Assembly (NCBI GenBank): GCA_020740775.1
Contig: JAHEWK010000021.1
Span: 868,001-932,000 of the forward strand
Direction: 5' to 3'
From: Ilyonectria destructans
Lineage: Eukaryota > Ascomycota > Sordariomycetes > Hypocreales > Nectriaceae
Length of the DNA: 64,000 bases
Shown here in pieces: positions 31,974 to 44,372 of this stretch. The position numbers and the translations under genes were made by a program. Each line of letters begins with the position of its first letter. Position 1 is the stretch's first letter. The notes under the pieces were generated by a model that saw only the letters and a program-made list of their open reading frames with translations, did not search any database and was not told where the DNA came from.

Positions 31974-32287
31974 TCATCCTTGATAGAAAACATTTTCCTT
32001 AAAATTCTTCATACGGATTGACATAATATTCTTGACAAATCTCGCCTCTGCTGCGTTGTCCCCAACCGAATCTAGATCCCACCCCTTAACCATACTGAAA
32101 TAGCGTTTTTCATCTTTGCCGCATCCCGCATATCCAGGTAGCGTTTCCATATAATTATGAACATGTATAGATGCGATTGTTGACGCAGGATCTTGCATAA
32201 ACTTATTTCTTTCCTGTTTAATAGCTTTAAGAGCAAGATCAAGATCGGGATTAAGATTAAGACGACTTCTTCTTCTTTTCTTTCCTC
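31974..32287 (-). pseudogene. Fragment of an unrecognised protein
   Basis: The minus strand carries a frame with good codon character: a basic GKKRRRSR stretch, an acidic/hydrophobic NPDLDLALKAIKQERNKF helix, then HNYMETLPGYAGCGKDEKRY and AEARFVKNIMSIRMKN to the stop at 31974. A possible acceptor (CTCCTGCAAG) precedes it. No family is recognised and no clear upstream exon was found. Confidence 0.35.
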
Positions 32288-32563
32288 CTTGCAGGAGTAG
32301 AATAAGGAAATGGGCAAGTGTAAACCCGTCAGGGATTAACCTAAATCACTTAGAGTTTAGAATGTTTTTACTATATTAGGTCTAGTAGACTTACCCTTTT
32401 TGAAAGTCTTCTCGACGCTGCTTTGTAAGTTTTCGCTCATAGTTTCTCCTCCACTCTTCCCCTGGTTGTTAGGGGGGAAAGGATGAAACCATTCTAAAAA
32501 GTATTCAAAAAGTGTTAAATGATACCTACAGCAACTCAGTGGAGGGAAGGTCCTTATATATTG

Positions 32564-32708
32564 TGTTGGGTGGGTTTGGCAGGTTGGCCAAAAATGACAC
32601 ATGAGCCGCACGGGCTATGGGGATATATAAGGCCAGGCCGGACACTCTCTTTCATAGGGTATCAGTGTTGACTGGACAGCATCGGACTTTTGCCCGCTTT
32701 AGTTTTGG
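32564..32708 (+). repeat. LTR-like relic with TATA box
   Basis: Sister of 8437-8577. It contains GGGATATATAAGGC, a likely promoter element of the LTR. Confidence 0.5.
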
Positions 32709-33255
32709 GAATTGATATACGGGCATGACATTTTTGATCACTCAAGTGGCATGATAAAAAGATCGGCTCGAAAGTCCGGCCCAGCCTTGCCTATCCTGAT
32801 ATGCTATACTGATGCCATTTCTGCTACATTGATGCTACTGTACTAGCGATGCCACTGGTGATGAGCTCTACGAGAGGTTCTATCGCGTCCTTTACGACAC
32901 GCCTGATGGTGATAAATCAAACCAGCCAGATTAGACGGGAGCTTAGACAAGACACCCTGGCGGCGTCGCATCCAAAATGACTTCCGGTCAAAAGAGTAAT
33001 CCTGTGACGGTACAAGAGCACGAACGAGGTCGAGTGCGACTTGGGCAAAATGATTGTTTACAAGGAGAGAAAGAGATTCCTAAGGAAAGCTCTGACTTAA
33101 GCTATTTACACAATATTCATAAAGTGAGACTATTCATAAAGTATGAAAGTCACATGATCGTTCCCTCACAGGCTCATACTGGTATGACATCTAAATGTCA
33201 CTTGACTTGCAATCAGTAAACCAGGCCCTCCATAAAACAAAGGACGTACTTTCCG
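32709..33255. other. No gene seen
   Basis: Only the 80-residue frame at 32977-33219 is open here, and it lacks any recognisable domain. Confidence 0.45.
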
Positions 33256-33291
33256 AGTAGTGTGGATGGATTGTGATCCATCCACACTACT
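33256..33291. repeat. Perfect 16-bp hairpin with 4-nt loop
   Basis: AGTAGTGTGGATGGAT, then loop TGTG, then the exact complement ATCCATCCACACTACT. No T-run follows, and no gene ends directly upstream on either strand. Confidence 0.9.
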
Positions 33292-33364
33292 GCAAATGGT
33301 AATACATGTACTTTAATTTCTTTCAAAGCTCAAGTCTTATTCACTATTGACGCTAAACATGATT

Positions 33365-34144
33365 TCACCAGGATTTCTCGTCGCACATGTTAACGAGATG
33401 TCGGAGCTTATTTGAGTGGAATTGTGTCAAAGGAATGAAACAAGCCAATCCATTGTCCACTAGGTCTCTATCGTAATTGTACTCACATTGAATCTCCTCA
33501 ATCTGACCCTTTAGATCGACGATAGAGTCAGAAATCGTGTCCGGCACACCTTCGAGGGTATCACAGATCAAGGAGGATTGAGAATTGTTTGAATCGTCCC
33601 AAAGACCATCGTTACCAAGTTGTATATTCTTGTTATGTAAATCGATTCAGCTGATGGAAACTCTTTCTTCGGTGATTTGCGCCTTTTCGGGGTGAGATTC
33701 AGTTCTGTGTTGCCAGTCAGCAGTGGAGCTTTGGATTTCCGCATTGTACCTTTGTATAGGTGAGGTGAGGCCACTAGCATGAAATGCTAGTTCAGTCACC
33801 AAGTGTATGAGTGCTTTGGTAACTAGGTTCTTGTCCCGCGATATTCGATATCTTAGTTTCCCATTCTCGCGAGCGAGTTCAACAACCAGCTCTTGACTTA
33901 AGCCATAACTCTTGCACTTATTGTGGTGAGATTCAATGAACAGAGGACTCTGAATACGAGAAAAATCGACACTTCCTTCCTCGCTGACCTGTTGCATTCC
34001 TACATCGCTGTAGCGAGATTTTGAAAAATGGTCCCCTGCCAAGACGCCGGTTATAGTTGGACGGGATGAGCTTTTCATCCTGCGGTTCATGATGCATTTA
34101 AGGTTAGTTGTAGCACTTTCAATCTCTGAGGTGTAATTGTTCAC
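33365..34144 (-). CDS. Hypothetical coiled-coil-like protein, possibly multi-exon
   Basis: Two minus-strand segments have coding character. 34144-33647 includes ELVVELARENGKLRYRISRD, heptad-like. 33571-33365 includes ISDSIVDLKGQIEEIQCEY. A basic KRRKSPKK segment lies between them in another frame. They may be exons of one gene, but I could not place convincing splice sites. No recognised domain. Confidence 0.3.
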
Positions 34145-34248
34145 AACGTCACAGAGATGGCTGCTAGGTATGGAAACGAATTAGCGGGATCAGACTCATT
34201 AGCACTTCGGCAACTACGTTTCTATAGTAGTAACTCTCAAATTTGCAG

Positions 34249-34260
34249 CCCCCCCCCCCC
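34249..34260. repeat. Poly-C run (12)
   Basis: A homopolymer of twelve C bases. Confidence 0.9.
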
Positions 34261-35849
34261 AAGCTGAGCGTAATCACTCAGCCGTGAATAGAGTTCTGTG
34301 TTTTGTTGCTTTATATGTGCGTCTCCACAGAATCACAGGCCGTTGTAGTGCCACCGTAGAATCGTATTATCTCATGATCTATTTCTTGTGGTGGGGGTGG
34401 TCCTCCGTTTCAACATTTGCTTGGATTGGGACCTATTGGATGACTGGTGTTCATTACAGAGGTTTAGACTCGTTTCGAAACTTCGCACTAGATATTTTGG
34501 AGCGAGATTCCAAACTTGGGATAGCCTGACAGTTTTATGAGGTTAAGAAGCACCGCTATAATCGGCGGCACGTCGAGCATATGATTAGAAATAACCATAC
34601 TGTACCTCTATGTTAATCCAGACTTTTTAGGTTAGCCAAATTTCGGCGGCTAGATTTAAGTTGAGTATTGAATTGAAATCTATCACAATTCAGTGCGTTT
34701 TGGCCACTAGCGAATTACTGCAGGTCATCCTACTGTACAGTAGATGAAAATCGACATTGAGATTTGGGAAAACCTGTTCAGTGAGGTCTGAATGTAACTG
34801 CCAAGGAAGTCACGCTCTCCCGATATGCTCGAAAGTACGAAGTGATGAGAGGATCTAGATAACCTAATACAATGCTGAATGATAGTACCGGTATGTAGCC
34901 ATGAGAACTAGTCATTCATTTATAATGATTGGGAGCAGGCCTGTTTCTTAGACTAGCTAGAATAAAGATTGTGACAAGGTAGTGTTGTTGCCCCTTTACC
35001 ATTCCCTTCTGCTTCTTGGTTCTGTTGCCCCAGTACCCGCTTTACCTAAGACTAGTTAGTCCACCTTGAAAGCCGCTAGACGCGACATAACCTGTACCTG
35101 GAGGTTCTTCAAGTTATATCCCATTTTGGTGTTGAATTTCTGTGTCCCACGGTTGACAGTCCGCGACTAGCTCCCCTTGTTAGCACCACAGTACAAGAAA
35201 AACTATGGGAGAATGAAGTTGCACCTTAAATTCCCTTCTCTGTAATAGTAACACTCGGTGAGTTAGGACTGTTGTTAACGTCTTCCCCCTGCTGGCGCAT
35301 CGCCCTGACTTCTTTGGAATAGCCCGTAATATCATCGCAATTGCGGCAGTAGTACGTATTTGGTAAAATCTCTGCCATGGAAAAACTGTCTGAAAACCAA
35401 TGTCGCTGAGTGTTTTGCCATAATTGAAGATAAATCAAATTCGAGATTTCTCTTCTAGAATGACTGGCAGGATGGAGAGTCGGTCTAATAAATCACACCA
35501 CCGTAAGCTAGATAGCCAACACCTATAAAGTAGACTGAATTGGTGGAAGACTCGAATACATGGCAATAATGGCCGCAATAGATGTCAGTGACTTTTCGTA
35601 CTAGGAGGGCCAATATGCAGGTTTGGTGTCCAAATATTGCGTCACTGGCTTTAAAACATACTCGGCGAAATTCTGTCTACAGTACTGTACCATGGCTAAA
35701 TCTAGAAGTCAATAAACTTATTGGTTTGCTTTATTGTCCTCCACATTTGGAGATGCAAAGTTGCATATACACCTGTCAGTGGTCCAGATGTGGCTGAAGC
35801 CGAAGCAACCCTAAAATGACTAGCAATAAATCTACATAAACCTCTGTCT
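34261..35849. other. No supported gene
   Basis: AT-rich, several short frames. A 70-residue minus frame (35226-35438) contains a C-x2-C pair (YYCRNCDD) but nothing else to support it. Confidence 0.45.
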
Positions 35850-36472
35850 TTGTTCTGGTGTCATGTTAAGGTCTGTGAAGACAAGATTACACATTCGGGA
35901 TACGGACCGGTATTCCATTGGCTTGAGTATTTTCATTGGACAATGCATTCGACGACACGATATAACGGTTTCTGTGTCTCGGGGCCTTCAGAAAGCTCTG
36001 GTGAATCTAGACGCGCTTACTTTATCAGCAGCTTGTTCATGCTAACACTGTCCTAGGCACTGAATCTGGAGAAGACATCGGCTATAGTGATCCATTCACT
36101 GATACAACCGGCAGCACTAGCAGCGATTTCGCGGTTCCAGATTCTCCTCCGCCGCAAACTCCCATAAGACCAAGAACCACGTTAAGCGAGATCTCTTACC
36201 AAATCAGGAGACAACAAAGACGAAGGACATCGCTATTGATGAGTGAACCCAGCCCATTGGATCTAGACTTTTCACCTTCTCGATCTCAACGGATGCTCGA
36301 ACGTCATGAGAATGTGCTAGATATGCGCCAGCTTTCACTCCTAAGGAAACTGGATGATGCTACTGTTGCTCTCCAGAATTTAAATCACCATTTTCAAATA
36401 ATCAAGATAGAAGCAGAACGGCTGTCTGAAACAACAAATGAGGCACACCGTTGTCATTGCCAGACTCAATGA
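35850..36472 (+). CDS. Hypothetical two-exon protein with C-terminal coiled coil
   Basis: The exon ending at 36000 (GPSESSG) joins across a 56-nt intron (GTGAAT donor, GCTAACAC branch, TCCTAG acceptor at 36056) to an exon open to 36472. The second exon is acidic and Ser/Thr-rich (SGEDIGYSDPF, VPDSPPPQTPIRP), then basic (QIRRQQRRRTS). It ends in a leucine-rich heptad-like helix (LDDATVALQNLNHHFQIIKI). The true 5' end is uncertain: the first segment lacks an ATG at 35850 and may itself be an internal exon. No family recognised. Confidence 0.4.
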
Positions 36473-36863
36473 ATTTTAAACCAGGACCGCATCAGCACAG
36501 TCATTGACGACTGTCGAAAGCAAAATGCTCGCCTATTATCACAAGGGGTTTCAAACATGTGTTATTAGACGGGTTCGGGTTCCCTTCGCTCGTGTTTAGT
36601 TTAAAATCGATTTATGAGTTAACATCCGTCGAAAATTATACTGGGACTGCAAAAGGATCAAGTGGATCAGAAAGATCCCAGCCCAGATGTTCAAAGCCGC
36701 TAATGAACGACTCTCCATGTTTGGTCGCTTCTAGGAATACCTGGGCATAAGATTTCAGAGACGATCCTATCAGCAGTCGCACAGTTGCTCCTCTTCGTCG
36801 TCAACCTGCTTAAGAATAGTGACATACTATTCATTGAGTGCTGTAGTATGCCTCTCAGCGTCG

Positions 36864-36882
36864 CCCCCCCCCCCCCCCCCCC
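36864..36882. repeat. Poly-C run (19)
   Basis: A homopolymer of nineteen C bases, a likely site of assembly or sequencing length error. Confidence 0.9.
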
Positions 36883-37689
36883 GTATTTATGTAGAACAGG
36901 CACGTTTCTGCTATTTATTGGCCCTTTGAGATATCCCAATTAGACTCCAGCGGATTTGGTAATCTACATGATCAGACCGAAGCGGACATTTACAGTTCAT
37001 AAAGATTCACGCCAACATTAGCTAGTTAACTAAATGTAAAAATAAAAAGTAGATATTCTCGCTTATATATTATGTAGCTTCATATTTCTCTAGATACTCA
37101 TAACGCTACATTTGAACCACCCATTTGCCCTCCGGCCCGTTCTAGGTATCGCTCGTTCGGAGATCTAGGGTGGCTCAAATTCCTTTAAGGGCGGGCTGTG
37201 GTTCTACGTTAAACACTTCCTCGTGATCAGTCGGCCCTTGTCGAAACTGACGGTCTCCGCCTACGCCCTACGTACGCGGGGTCCCGTCTGCAGGCACGAC
37301 CTCGAAGAAGGGAGGTCCGTGTATACGAGGAGGTCTGTATAGCGTAGCTGACTTCCTTAGCGGCAGATCTCTGCTATGCCAGCTGTTTTGTCGCCCGAGC
37401 CTCTGACCGTGCTGCTGGAGCGATCCCCTTAGGCCGCAGAACTAGCCTGTCTGTATGTGGGGTGAGCCCCAAGTTCTCATCACAGCCTTAGCGGCTTTGA
37501 AGGAGGCCGAGTGATGTCGGATTCTAGCTTCGAAGTCTACGAGGGCAGTCTAGAACGACTAGAGCTCTATGGGTGGTTTTGCATTCATAGTTCCACATGT
37601 GGCTAAGTTAGCCCGGGGCCGAGAGGCCTCCCGGATAGTTATAGTGAGCTGGATAGAAATTTGATAATTCACTCTGCTTACCCGTCTAG
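36883..37689. other. No gene seen; possibly decayed LINE
   Basis: Moderately GC-rich from 37.1 kb onward with many stops in all frames. It lies next to the minus-strand LINE endonuclease relic and may be its heavily mutated reverse transcriptase part, but no RT motif survives. Confidence 0.35.
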
Positions 37690-38130
37690 TGCGCCCTAGC
37701 CTACAGGAGTCCGTGGTGGGAGTCGAGCCACTGTCGTAGTGCGGCCGCGAAAGCGCTCCTCTTCAGGCCTTGTGAGCAGTTGCTTCGTGACAGGGCACTG
37801 CCAAGCAATAATATGGGGGAGCACGGTGGTAAGAAAACTGTTCTTGGAGTCCGTCTCAAGAGACTCCGAGACATCCGCACTCGAGAAGGGGATGTCGAAG
37901 AATGCGAGATCGAGTACTCCGCCTCGATTGTGGGTTAGTATATTGGGCGTGTTAGGCAGTTGGAGGTCGTTCTAGTGGCCTAGTCAGCGAAGTCTTTGCC
38001 TCTGTCCCGGTGTGTTGCGCTTTGCCAGGTGATGCGTCCCGCGTTGAAGTCCCCGGTGAGCAAGAGGCTCCAAGGCGCGTCCCAACCCGGAAGGTCGCTC
38101 ATCACCTTGTCGTCTCTCAAAGCCCGGTTT
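37690..38130 (-). pseudogene. LINE endonuclease relic
   Basis: The minus strand encodes LLLTGDFNAGRITWQSATH (the catalytic GDFN box of LINE AP-type endonucleases) around 38060-38005. Further along, LQLPNTP...THNRGGVLDLAFFDIP appears around 37945-37885, matching the usual 'THxxGGxLDLxF' block. Stops interrupt the remainder. Confidence 0.65.
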
Positions 38131-38482
38131 GGCCATGGCGAGTCCTTGCAGCACAATATACATGTGTGTTCTAGAATACCGCCCTCTTCATTCGGGTAAT
38201 CAGTATTATATATCCAACGTAGGCTTCAATACGGAGCTACAATAGGTCTTAAGAGCTGAACGGAACTTTAGAGAACATGCCATCTACTGTACTATCTTTC
38301 TTCGCGAAGCCAATCAGTTGCCTCCCACTTCAGTGGCACAAGGAATAAGAGAGGTATGCGAGCTCTACGCCCTAGTCGGGTGACCTCAACTCTTACTATC
38401 AGATCCCTCTGCAATCAATTTTCAGCAGATCGGGCAAGTATCTTTCTCATTGAACTATCTCTCACCACAAGCCTCATGATAA

Positions 38483-39305
38483 TTACTGATGATGACATGG
38501 CAATTCTATCATCGGATTTCCCTCCACCATTGTATCGAGGCAAATAGGGCACTGCTCAACTTCTTTGTCGATCAGCTTGCGGGGTAGCTGTCGCAGTGAA
38601 TTGACTCTGTGACTCGTTCTTATTGTTGTTGCTATCGTTGGCCAATGAATAGGTGGTTGATCGAAAATTGACGGGTAGAAGGCGCCATCAGAGGAAAAGT
38701 TGTCTCTGTCAACTTCGATTCTAAGAGACACTAGATTCTGAGGAGACACTAGACTCGGAGAGACGATCTTCTGGCGGCGTAGAATTGTTCTCTAGACCAA
38801 TGTGTTAGGGCCAATAGCTAGCTTCATTATGGCCCTACTTAAGGCGTCTAGTCTGCCGAGAAAATTGAACTGCACGCGTTTTACTTCTTCCCATCTTCAC
38901 CTTGCCTTTTGTCCCATTGCGCTTGTTACACTATAGCTGTCGCAGCAGCTCTTATCGATATTTATCTTTTCTTCTACTTCAACGATATCGGAAAGCAATG
39001 TGTATATTGCAGTATCTCAAGCCCCAGGAAACGATTGTCCTGTTGATTTCCCTTGCTCTTCTACCTTCTCCAGCTCCTAGCCTACGGACGGGTGTGGTCT
39101 GCACCAAGAGCCGTTCCCACCAACAAACCAACCTGAAATCTGTCAGCACCTTGAAAACAACAAAACTGACAGAGTTGGTGCGGAAGAGTACAATGGCTAT
39201 TCCATTATCTTCATCGCATCTGCGACAGAGAAATGCATATTCATTTCCCACGGCCCGATACCACTCTGTAGTGCATATCGAGCAATAAGACACCTCGCGG
39301 CCCAT
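38483..39305 (-). pseudogene. RING-type E3 ubiquitin ligase remnant
   Basis: The 5' frame (39305 leftward) starts MGREVSYCSICTTEWYR...FLCRRC, the N-terminal zinc-ribbon of RNF126-type fungal RING proteins. The 3' frame (38749-38483) carries the beginning of a RING-H2 finger: EVEQCPICLDTMVEGNP-x-IELPCHH. The reading frame stops right after this HH, so the second half of the RING is missing. The sequence between the two parts is degraded or intronic. The product could not form a complete RING. Confidence 0.65.
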
Positions 39306-39660
39306 GGTTGTATGGGGGCCACCCTGATATGACTCCTAAAGAGGCGTTGATGAAATTTGATATTTATCAACGGCCTCCGCATCAAACAAGAATTCTAGGG
39401 TTGCTATGAGGCACGAGGTAGCTGCAATGCGATAACCTGAACGGGACTGGTGCCGATTGTATTCTGACTCGAAACTGCCCACGGGCTAGAATCAGCTATA
39501 CCCGATGGCCAATTTGATGCCCCAGAGACCTTATGCGTCATGCGTGCTAATATATCTCCTGACTGTGAGCTGCCATAAATCCCGGACGCTCCTTTTCTCC
39601 CGCCTATTCTTACCTCTGCCACCCAACATGATGTTCAGAATCTTGATACTCGAATCAAAT
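39306..39660. other. No gene seen
   Basis: Short spacer between the RING remnant and the pogo-like element; no feature supported. Confidence 0.5.
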
Positions 39661-40891
39661 ACCATGCAGTACCCACCTACCGCTGATACCCACCTACCGT
39701 ACACCAATTTTTTTTTTCCCCATACAAAATGCTCATTTTCACTTGCACGGTGCTGGGCTAAAATTCAAGCTATTGCCATAAAATAATGTCTGTTTTATTG
39801 AGAATTTCATGATGTTTGATATTCTCATATTGCCTTTTGGATTATATAAGCGGTATATTTATATGGCACTAACGTAAAATATCTTAAAATTCCTCTGTTA
39901 TCACCCAGCTTCCCCGAAGCTTTATTAAATTTTTCTCCATACCAGCCTTCTACAATTGCCTTGAAAATGCCTTAAAAGTCTTATACAGAGAATAGTGTTA
40001 TTGAAGCTATACTAGATGTTACAGATAATGGCCTCTTCTAGGACCAAGCCGCCCAGAAGTATAGCATCCCTCGGACCACTCTTTCTGCCCGACTAAGAGG
40101 CATACCGTCTAAATCTGAAGTCACCCAGCCTGCCCAGTTGTTATCTAAGTCTCAAGAGGCCGGATTAGTTACCTGGATACTTCGACAAGAGGCCTTGGGC
40201 TATGCTCCTTCCCACAGTCAAGTTCGCGCCACCGTCGCTGCCCTCTTGAGACAACAAGGCCGGGAAAGGCCTATCGGTGTACACTGGATATCCAGATTCA
40301 TGAAACGCCATCCAGTTATCAAGACGAAGATAGGGAAACGTCAGGAGGCCTCAAGATTCAATTCTTTTACCCCAATAGCCGTCAATTAGTATTTCGATAT
40401 CCGGGAGGGCGAGTATAGCTGGATCAAGCCTGAGAATACAGTTAATATTGACGAGGGCGGTATCATGGCTGGATTTGGTGAGTAGTTGTTATTTTTATTA
40501 TAAGATTTACTAATCTATTCCGAATCTAGGCTTGGATTCCTTAATTATCGGCAGTAGCGATTCTAAGAGGAAGGCCTTTCTTAAAGGCTCCCAGTTCTAT
40601 GCTTGGACTAGCTTTATTGAAGCTGTAACTGCAGATAGCTGTCTTCTGAAACTAGGGATTATTTTTAAGGGCAAAAAACTTCAGCAACAGTGGTTTATCG
40701 ACGAGTTCAAGATGATAGCCAACTGGTATTATATTACTTCTGAAAACAGCTGGACAGACAACCACATTGCAGTTAAGTGGCTTAAAGACGTCTATCTGCC
40801 TCAAACCCAACAAGCCGATGAGTCTGATACGAGACTTATTATATTAGATAGCTATGGAAGCTATGTATCTGTGAGTATCTATCTGTTCTGA
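39661..40891 (+). pseudogene. Pogo/Fot-like element: left arm and truncated transposase
   Basis: The non-coding left arm (39661-39967) matches 13669-14003. The transposase then starts near 39967. It is interrupted by a TAG near 40040 (in the helix-turn-helix region) and a TAG near 40388. A CENP-B/Tc5-type domain follows (SHSQVRATVAALL, then HWISRFMKRHP). The DDE catalytic core begins with NIDEGGIMAGFG and reaches LIILDSYGS before the similarity stops at about 40875. The third catalytic aspartate and right end are absent. Confidence 0.75.
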
Positions 40892-41102
40892 ATTATAAAT
40901 GTCGCTGGCTTAAAATCCAGGATTCTTCGACGAGTCGTGCATACAAATTGGATGTTTAAAACCGGTTAACTTCGTTTCAGATTGAGGCTGGATTTAAATG
41001 ATCCTCTGATATACCGATATTCTGACCTTGGTCAGAGGGATTGAGATTGATAAAAACCCCCTCGAGAGAAAGAGGGGCGGCCAGTGATCGGAATGGTCCG
41101 GT
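40892..41102. other. Spacer, no gene
   Basis: A short stretch between two transposon relics. Confidence 0.5.
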
Positions 41103-41946
41103 ATGGATGGATGGATGGATGGATTTTATTTCGCCCGGGGGGACACACCCCAGAGGGCCTTTGCGCTAAGCTATTTTCGTTTCGTACGGTTCTTCCATAA
41201 TCACCCGAAGCCCCACAATTTCACTTTACTGACTGGTCCAATCTGATGTATATGCAGTGACAGGCCTGCTTGAAGGCCAATTTCTCCAAGTGTTCAGCAT
41301 CCTATCCTCAGCAGCTGAAGCACGGTCTGCCAAAATGAGACTGTATGATGTTAGTAGGATTCAATCTGAATAGTTAGTGTGCCTGAGGCTTCTGGTCCAT
41401 GTCAAGCCTCCCCGTTGCAATGGCAAATTTGATCGTCGCCCGTACTGCCCGCATGTCTGGTGCCCATTTGTCACCGTCAGACGCCGCCTTTCCTCCCAGG
41501 AAGTATGATAGGTTTCCCATCTTTGTCTGTGAGCATCGCAACATGCCTTCCCGTTGCGCGGTCCATTTTGCGCAGCGGAATAGGAAGTGTTCCACTGTCT
41601 CTGATGCTAGCCCGCATTCGCAAGTGTCCGATTCCATCGTTCCTATCTTGCACAGAAAGCTGTTAAGTCTCACCATTCCGGTGAGGAGCTGTGATAGTAC
41701 GTCTGCTTCCTTCCTCTTCAGCGGGTCATATAGAGTACGGGTATGCTTGCCTGGCAGTGCCGTATCTATCTGCTTCGAGTATTTCCCGACTCTTTCTGGT
41801 AGTGTTCTTGTTTGCCGCTGCTTGGTTATCGCTAGTCTTATCCTTGTGGATCTTGCTAGATGCGGTGGCACATCTGGTCTGCATTCTCCTTCTGTGGCCT
41901 TCCGCGCTAATACCGCCAAGACCGCCAAGACCGCCAAGACCGCCAA
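41103..41946 (-). pseudogene. 5'-truncated LINE: ORF2 C-terminus, 3' UTR and (GGAT)n tail
   Basis: On the minus strand the frame 41946-41374 encodes the extreme C-terminus of a Tad1-like ORF2, with the CECG...ETVEHFLFRC zinc motif. It is followed by a 270-bp 3' UTR ending GGGCGAAATAAAATCC and then a tandem ATCC tail (plus-strand 41105-41124). The 5' end is a run of GGCGGTCTT-type repeats (AVLAVLAV in translation). The 3' UTR matches 47921-48165. A second, plus-strand LINE-like tail (CCCGGGCGGAATAAATTTCATTCAT) abuts at about 41974-42000. Confidence 0.82.
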
Positions 41947-42058
41947 GAAATGGCCCTATGAGGTTAGTCCTCCCGGGCGGAATAAATTTCATTCATACAA
42001 ACCGCCAAGAATATTATGAAGTTGTAGAAAGAGGAAATGTAATGTATTAGTTATACTA

Positions 42059-44372
42059 CTAGCTATCGATCCAATCGTTGTCATTCTCACTATCCTCGCT
42101 ATCACTGTTATCCTCAACCTGGGGCTTTCCATACCAGGCCCGGAGACACTCACAAGCCTCTATGATGTCTGCCTTCAGTCTACCACGGCGATCAACTATA
42201 GTAAGCTTTGCGCTACTAAAAAGGCGTTCGCACTCATCTGACATAGGTGAGATCGCAAACAGATCCAGAGCGAAGCGAGCGAGGTCTCTCTGGGAGTCAT
42301 AACGGGATAGCCAGTACGCAATGGCCTCGTCGCAACCTGCCTCTTCATCATGGAGCCGGTCGGTAGAAATATATTGCTCATACAAATCAGTTGTTGAGAC
42401 CGGAGCGTCTATTCGAATACGCTTGTGTTCCCGCTGGCGATCAAATGCTGGGTCAGGATCTCTCTCCTTCCTGACTGGTGGTGGTAGCATCTCAACAGGG
42501 TACCTTCCCTTATACTCTGTCTCCCAGAGATGCTTCACCGCTGATTGTGCGTTATCAAACCACCTCTTCTTCTCTTCGTCGCCGTGAAGAACCCACTCTT
42601 GCCTGAACCACGCCCACTTGCGATATGGATCGAGGATTTGAGCCGCATAGTACGCCGGTGGAAGGTCAGTATCTTCAGGGAATCGATTCTGCCAATTCAG
42701 CTGCTGGTTGTTGTAGTACTCGGCGCATTTTGACCACGCGGCATCTGCGCAGCTTTGAAGGTACTTCCATGTAAAGTTATTGTCGTCCTCAGTGTGGATG
42801 TCGTGGTAGTGATCCTTCGTCTCGCTTATCTCTCGAAGAAGGCAGTCCAAAGTTGAAAACCAGTCAGCAAGTGACGTCTTCTTACCTTCAGAAAGCAAAT
42901 GTTGCAGCGTAGAAGTCTTTTAGAGCGAGTTCAATCTTTTCAAGCTCGAACCAGTGCTGTCCATCAAGTTTAAAGTTCGCAATCCCTCGAGAGCCTTTCC
43001 CAGGTACATGGCGAGCTGAGAAGATCTCTAAACGTTCCCGAACATTCAATGCCCGTGTAATTGAATGAAACCATGAATTCCAGCGTGTCGAGTTGTTCTG
43101 GATAAGCTCAAGCCCGTCGAATTCAGAGAGATCTCCGCCGATAATGATTGCAGCAAACTCCTCACGGCGTTGTGGAGTAAGCCTAATGTATCGTACGAGG
43201 TTGTGATGCCGACCTAAACATCCAAATTTTTTCCAGAGCTCTTCCACTTTCACATAGTCTCCGCGTTGATAGTGCTTTTCAAGCTTTGCTAGATACTTCT
43301 CACAGTTCCGACCCATGAGAACCGCCTGGCAGCAGAGGTTGACAATGTGACCCAAGCAGCGAAGTCGGCGATGGCGACGTTGTTTCGAGTACATCCATGG
43401 GCAGAGCTCCTTGAGTATGAATTCAACAGCGGTATCATTTGACGAGGCATTATCCAGCATGAAGTATCCAATCTGATCTCCGCTAATATCATATTCTTTT
43501 AGCAATTCAAGAACAACTGATCCAAGATTCTCGCCAGTGTGTTCGCCGTACACACGTCGTATACCCAAAACGGTAGTTCGTCGCTTGCCGGTAGTGTCAA
43601 TCCACATGGCGATGACACCTAGAATAGCGTAAGGGTTTGGCGAAGTCCAGAGATCAAAGGAGATGGAGATTCTACTCCGCGAGCGCTGGAGGTCCTCTCT
43701 GAGCCGCTGCTTCTTCGACAGAAAGGCGTCCATAACCCAGTTTCGAATAGTTTTCGCTGCCTTGGGGAGGTGGTTGAGGAGTGCCCGATTCAAAAAGAAG
43801 AGTAGTTCTCGGAAATACTGATTTTCTAATTGAAAGAAAGCAATATGGCAGTACACAATCCAACGAATTAGAAGCTCTTTGAACTTCTCAATTGAGTCTT
43901 TCCAGAAGAAGGTATTAGTAGCAGCCGCGCTCTTCTGCTGCTCCAGTACAGACTTCCGTGTCGAACTAAGTTTCTTGATACCACTCTGGGGATCAATCTG
44001 GTGCTTCTGTTCAAGATGATTTCTCACCCCAGATGTGCCGTTGATAACAAATAGCTCTTGCCTATACTTTCCGGCTGCACACTCGTGGCAGTAGTACACC
44101 TCTTTCTTATCACTGTTTCGGATGTAGTGAAGACCATACTTCCATACATGTGATGAGCCTGGACGAGCTGCCGTCTTTGTGGTCTTGGCGCGATTCAGGT
44201 ATGTGATGTGATCTTGTACGAACTCATCCGGAGGTTCGGGATATTGAATAGGAGCAGGTGATGGCGTCGAGAAAGGTAATGTGGGAGCAGGCGATGACGT
44301 AGGAGTATATAGAGATATAGACGTTGAACGCGTCGTCAACGAGGACGGCGAGGTTGGAAATGGAGTTTCCAT
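42059..44372 (-). pseudogene. hAT transposase with a single frameshift
   Basis: The N-terminal frame (44372-42888, 494 residues) has a Ser/Pro-rich leader, a BED-type zinc finger (YYCHECAAGK, then NHLEQKH) and hAT core motifs including SISFDLWTSPN (first aspartate) and GYFMLDNASSND. The second frame (42898-42059) continues without loss, from LLSEGKKTSLADWF, to the hAT dimerisation region (FALDLFAISPMSDECERLFS, RRGRLKADIIEA). A single extra T near 42893 shifts the frame. Otherwise the gene is full-length at about 770 residues. I could not identify terminal repeats with confidence. Confidence 0.85.

Noticed and set aside
36864..36882. Poly-C run as a functional motif
   Set aside because: A homopolymer most easily explained by slippage or sequencing; a similar 12-base run is at 34249.
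41399..42050. Long plus-strand frames up to 206 codons
   Set aside because: They are antisense shadows of the LINE C-terminus on the minus strand, which has the recognisable zinc motif.
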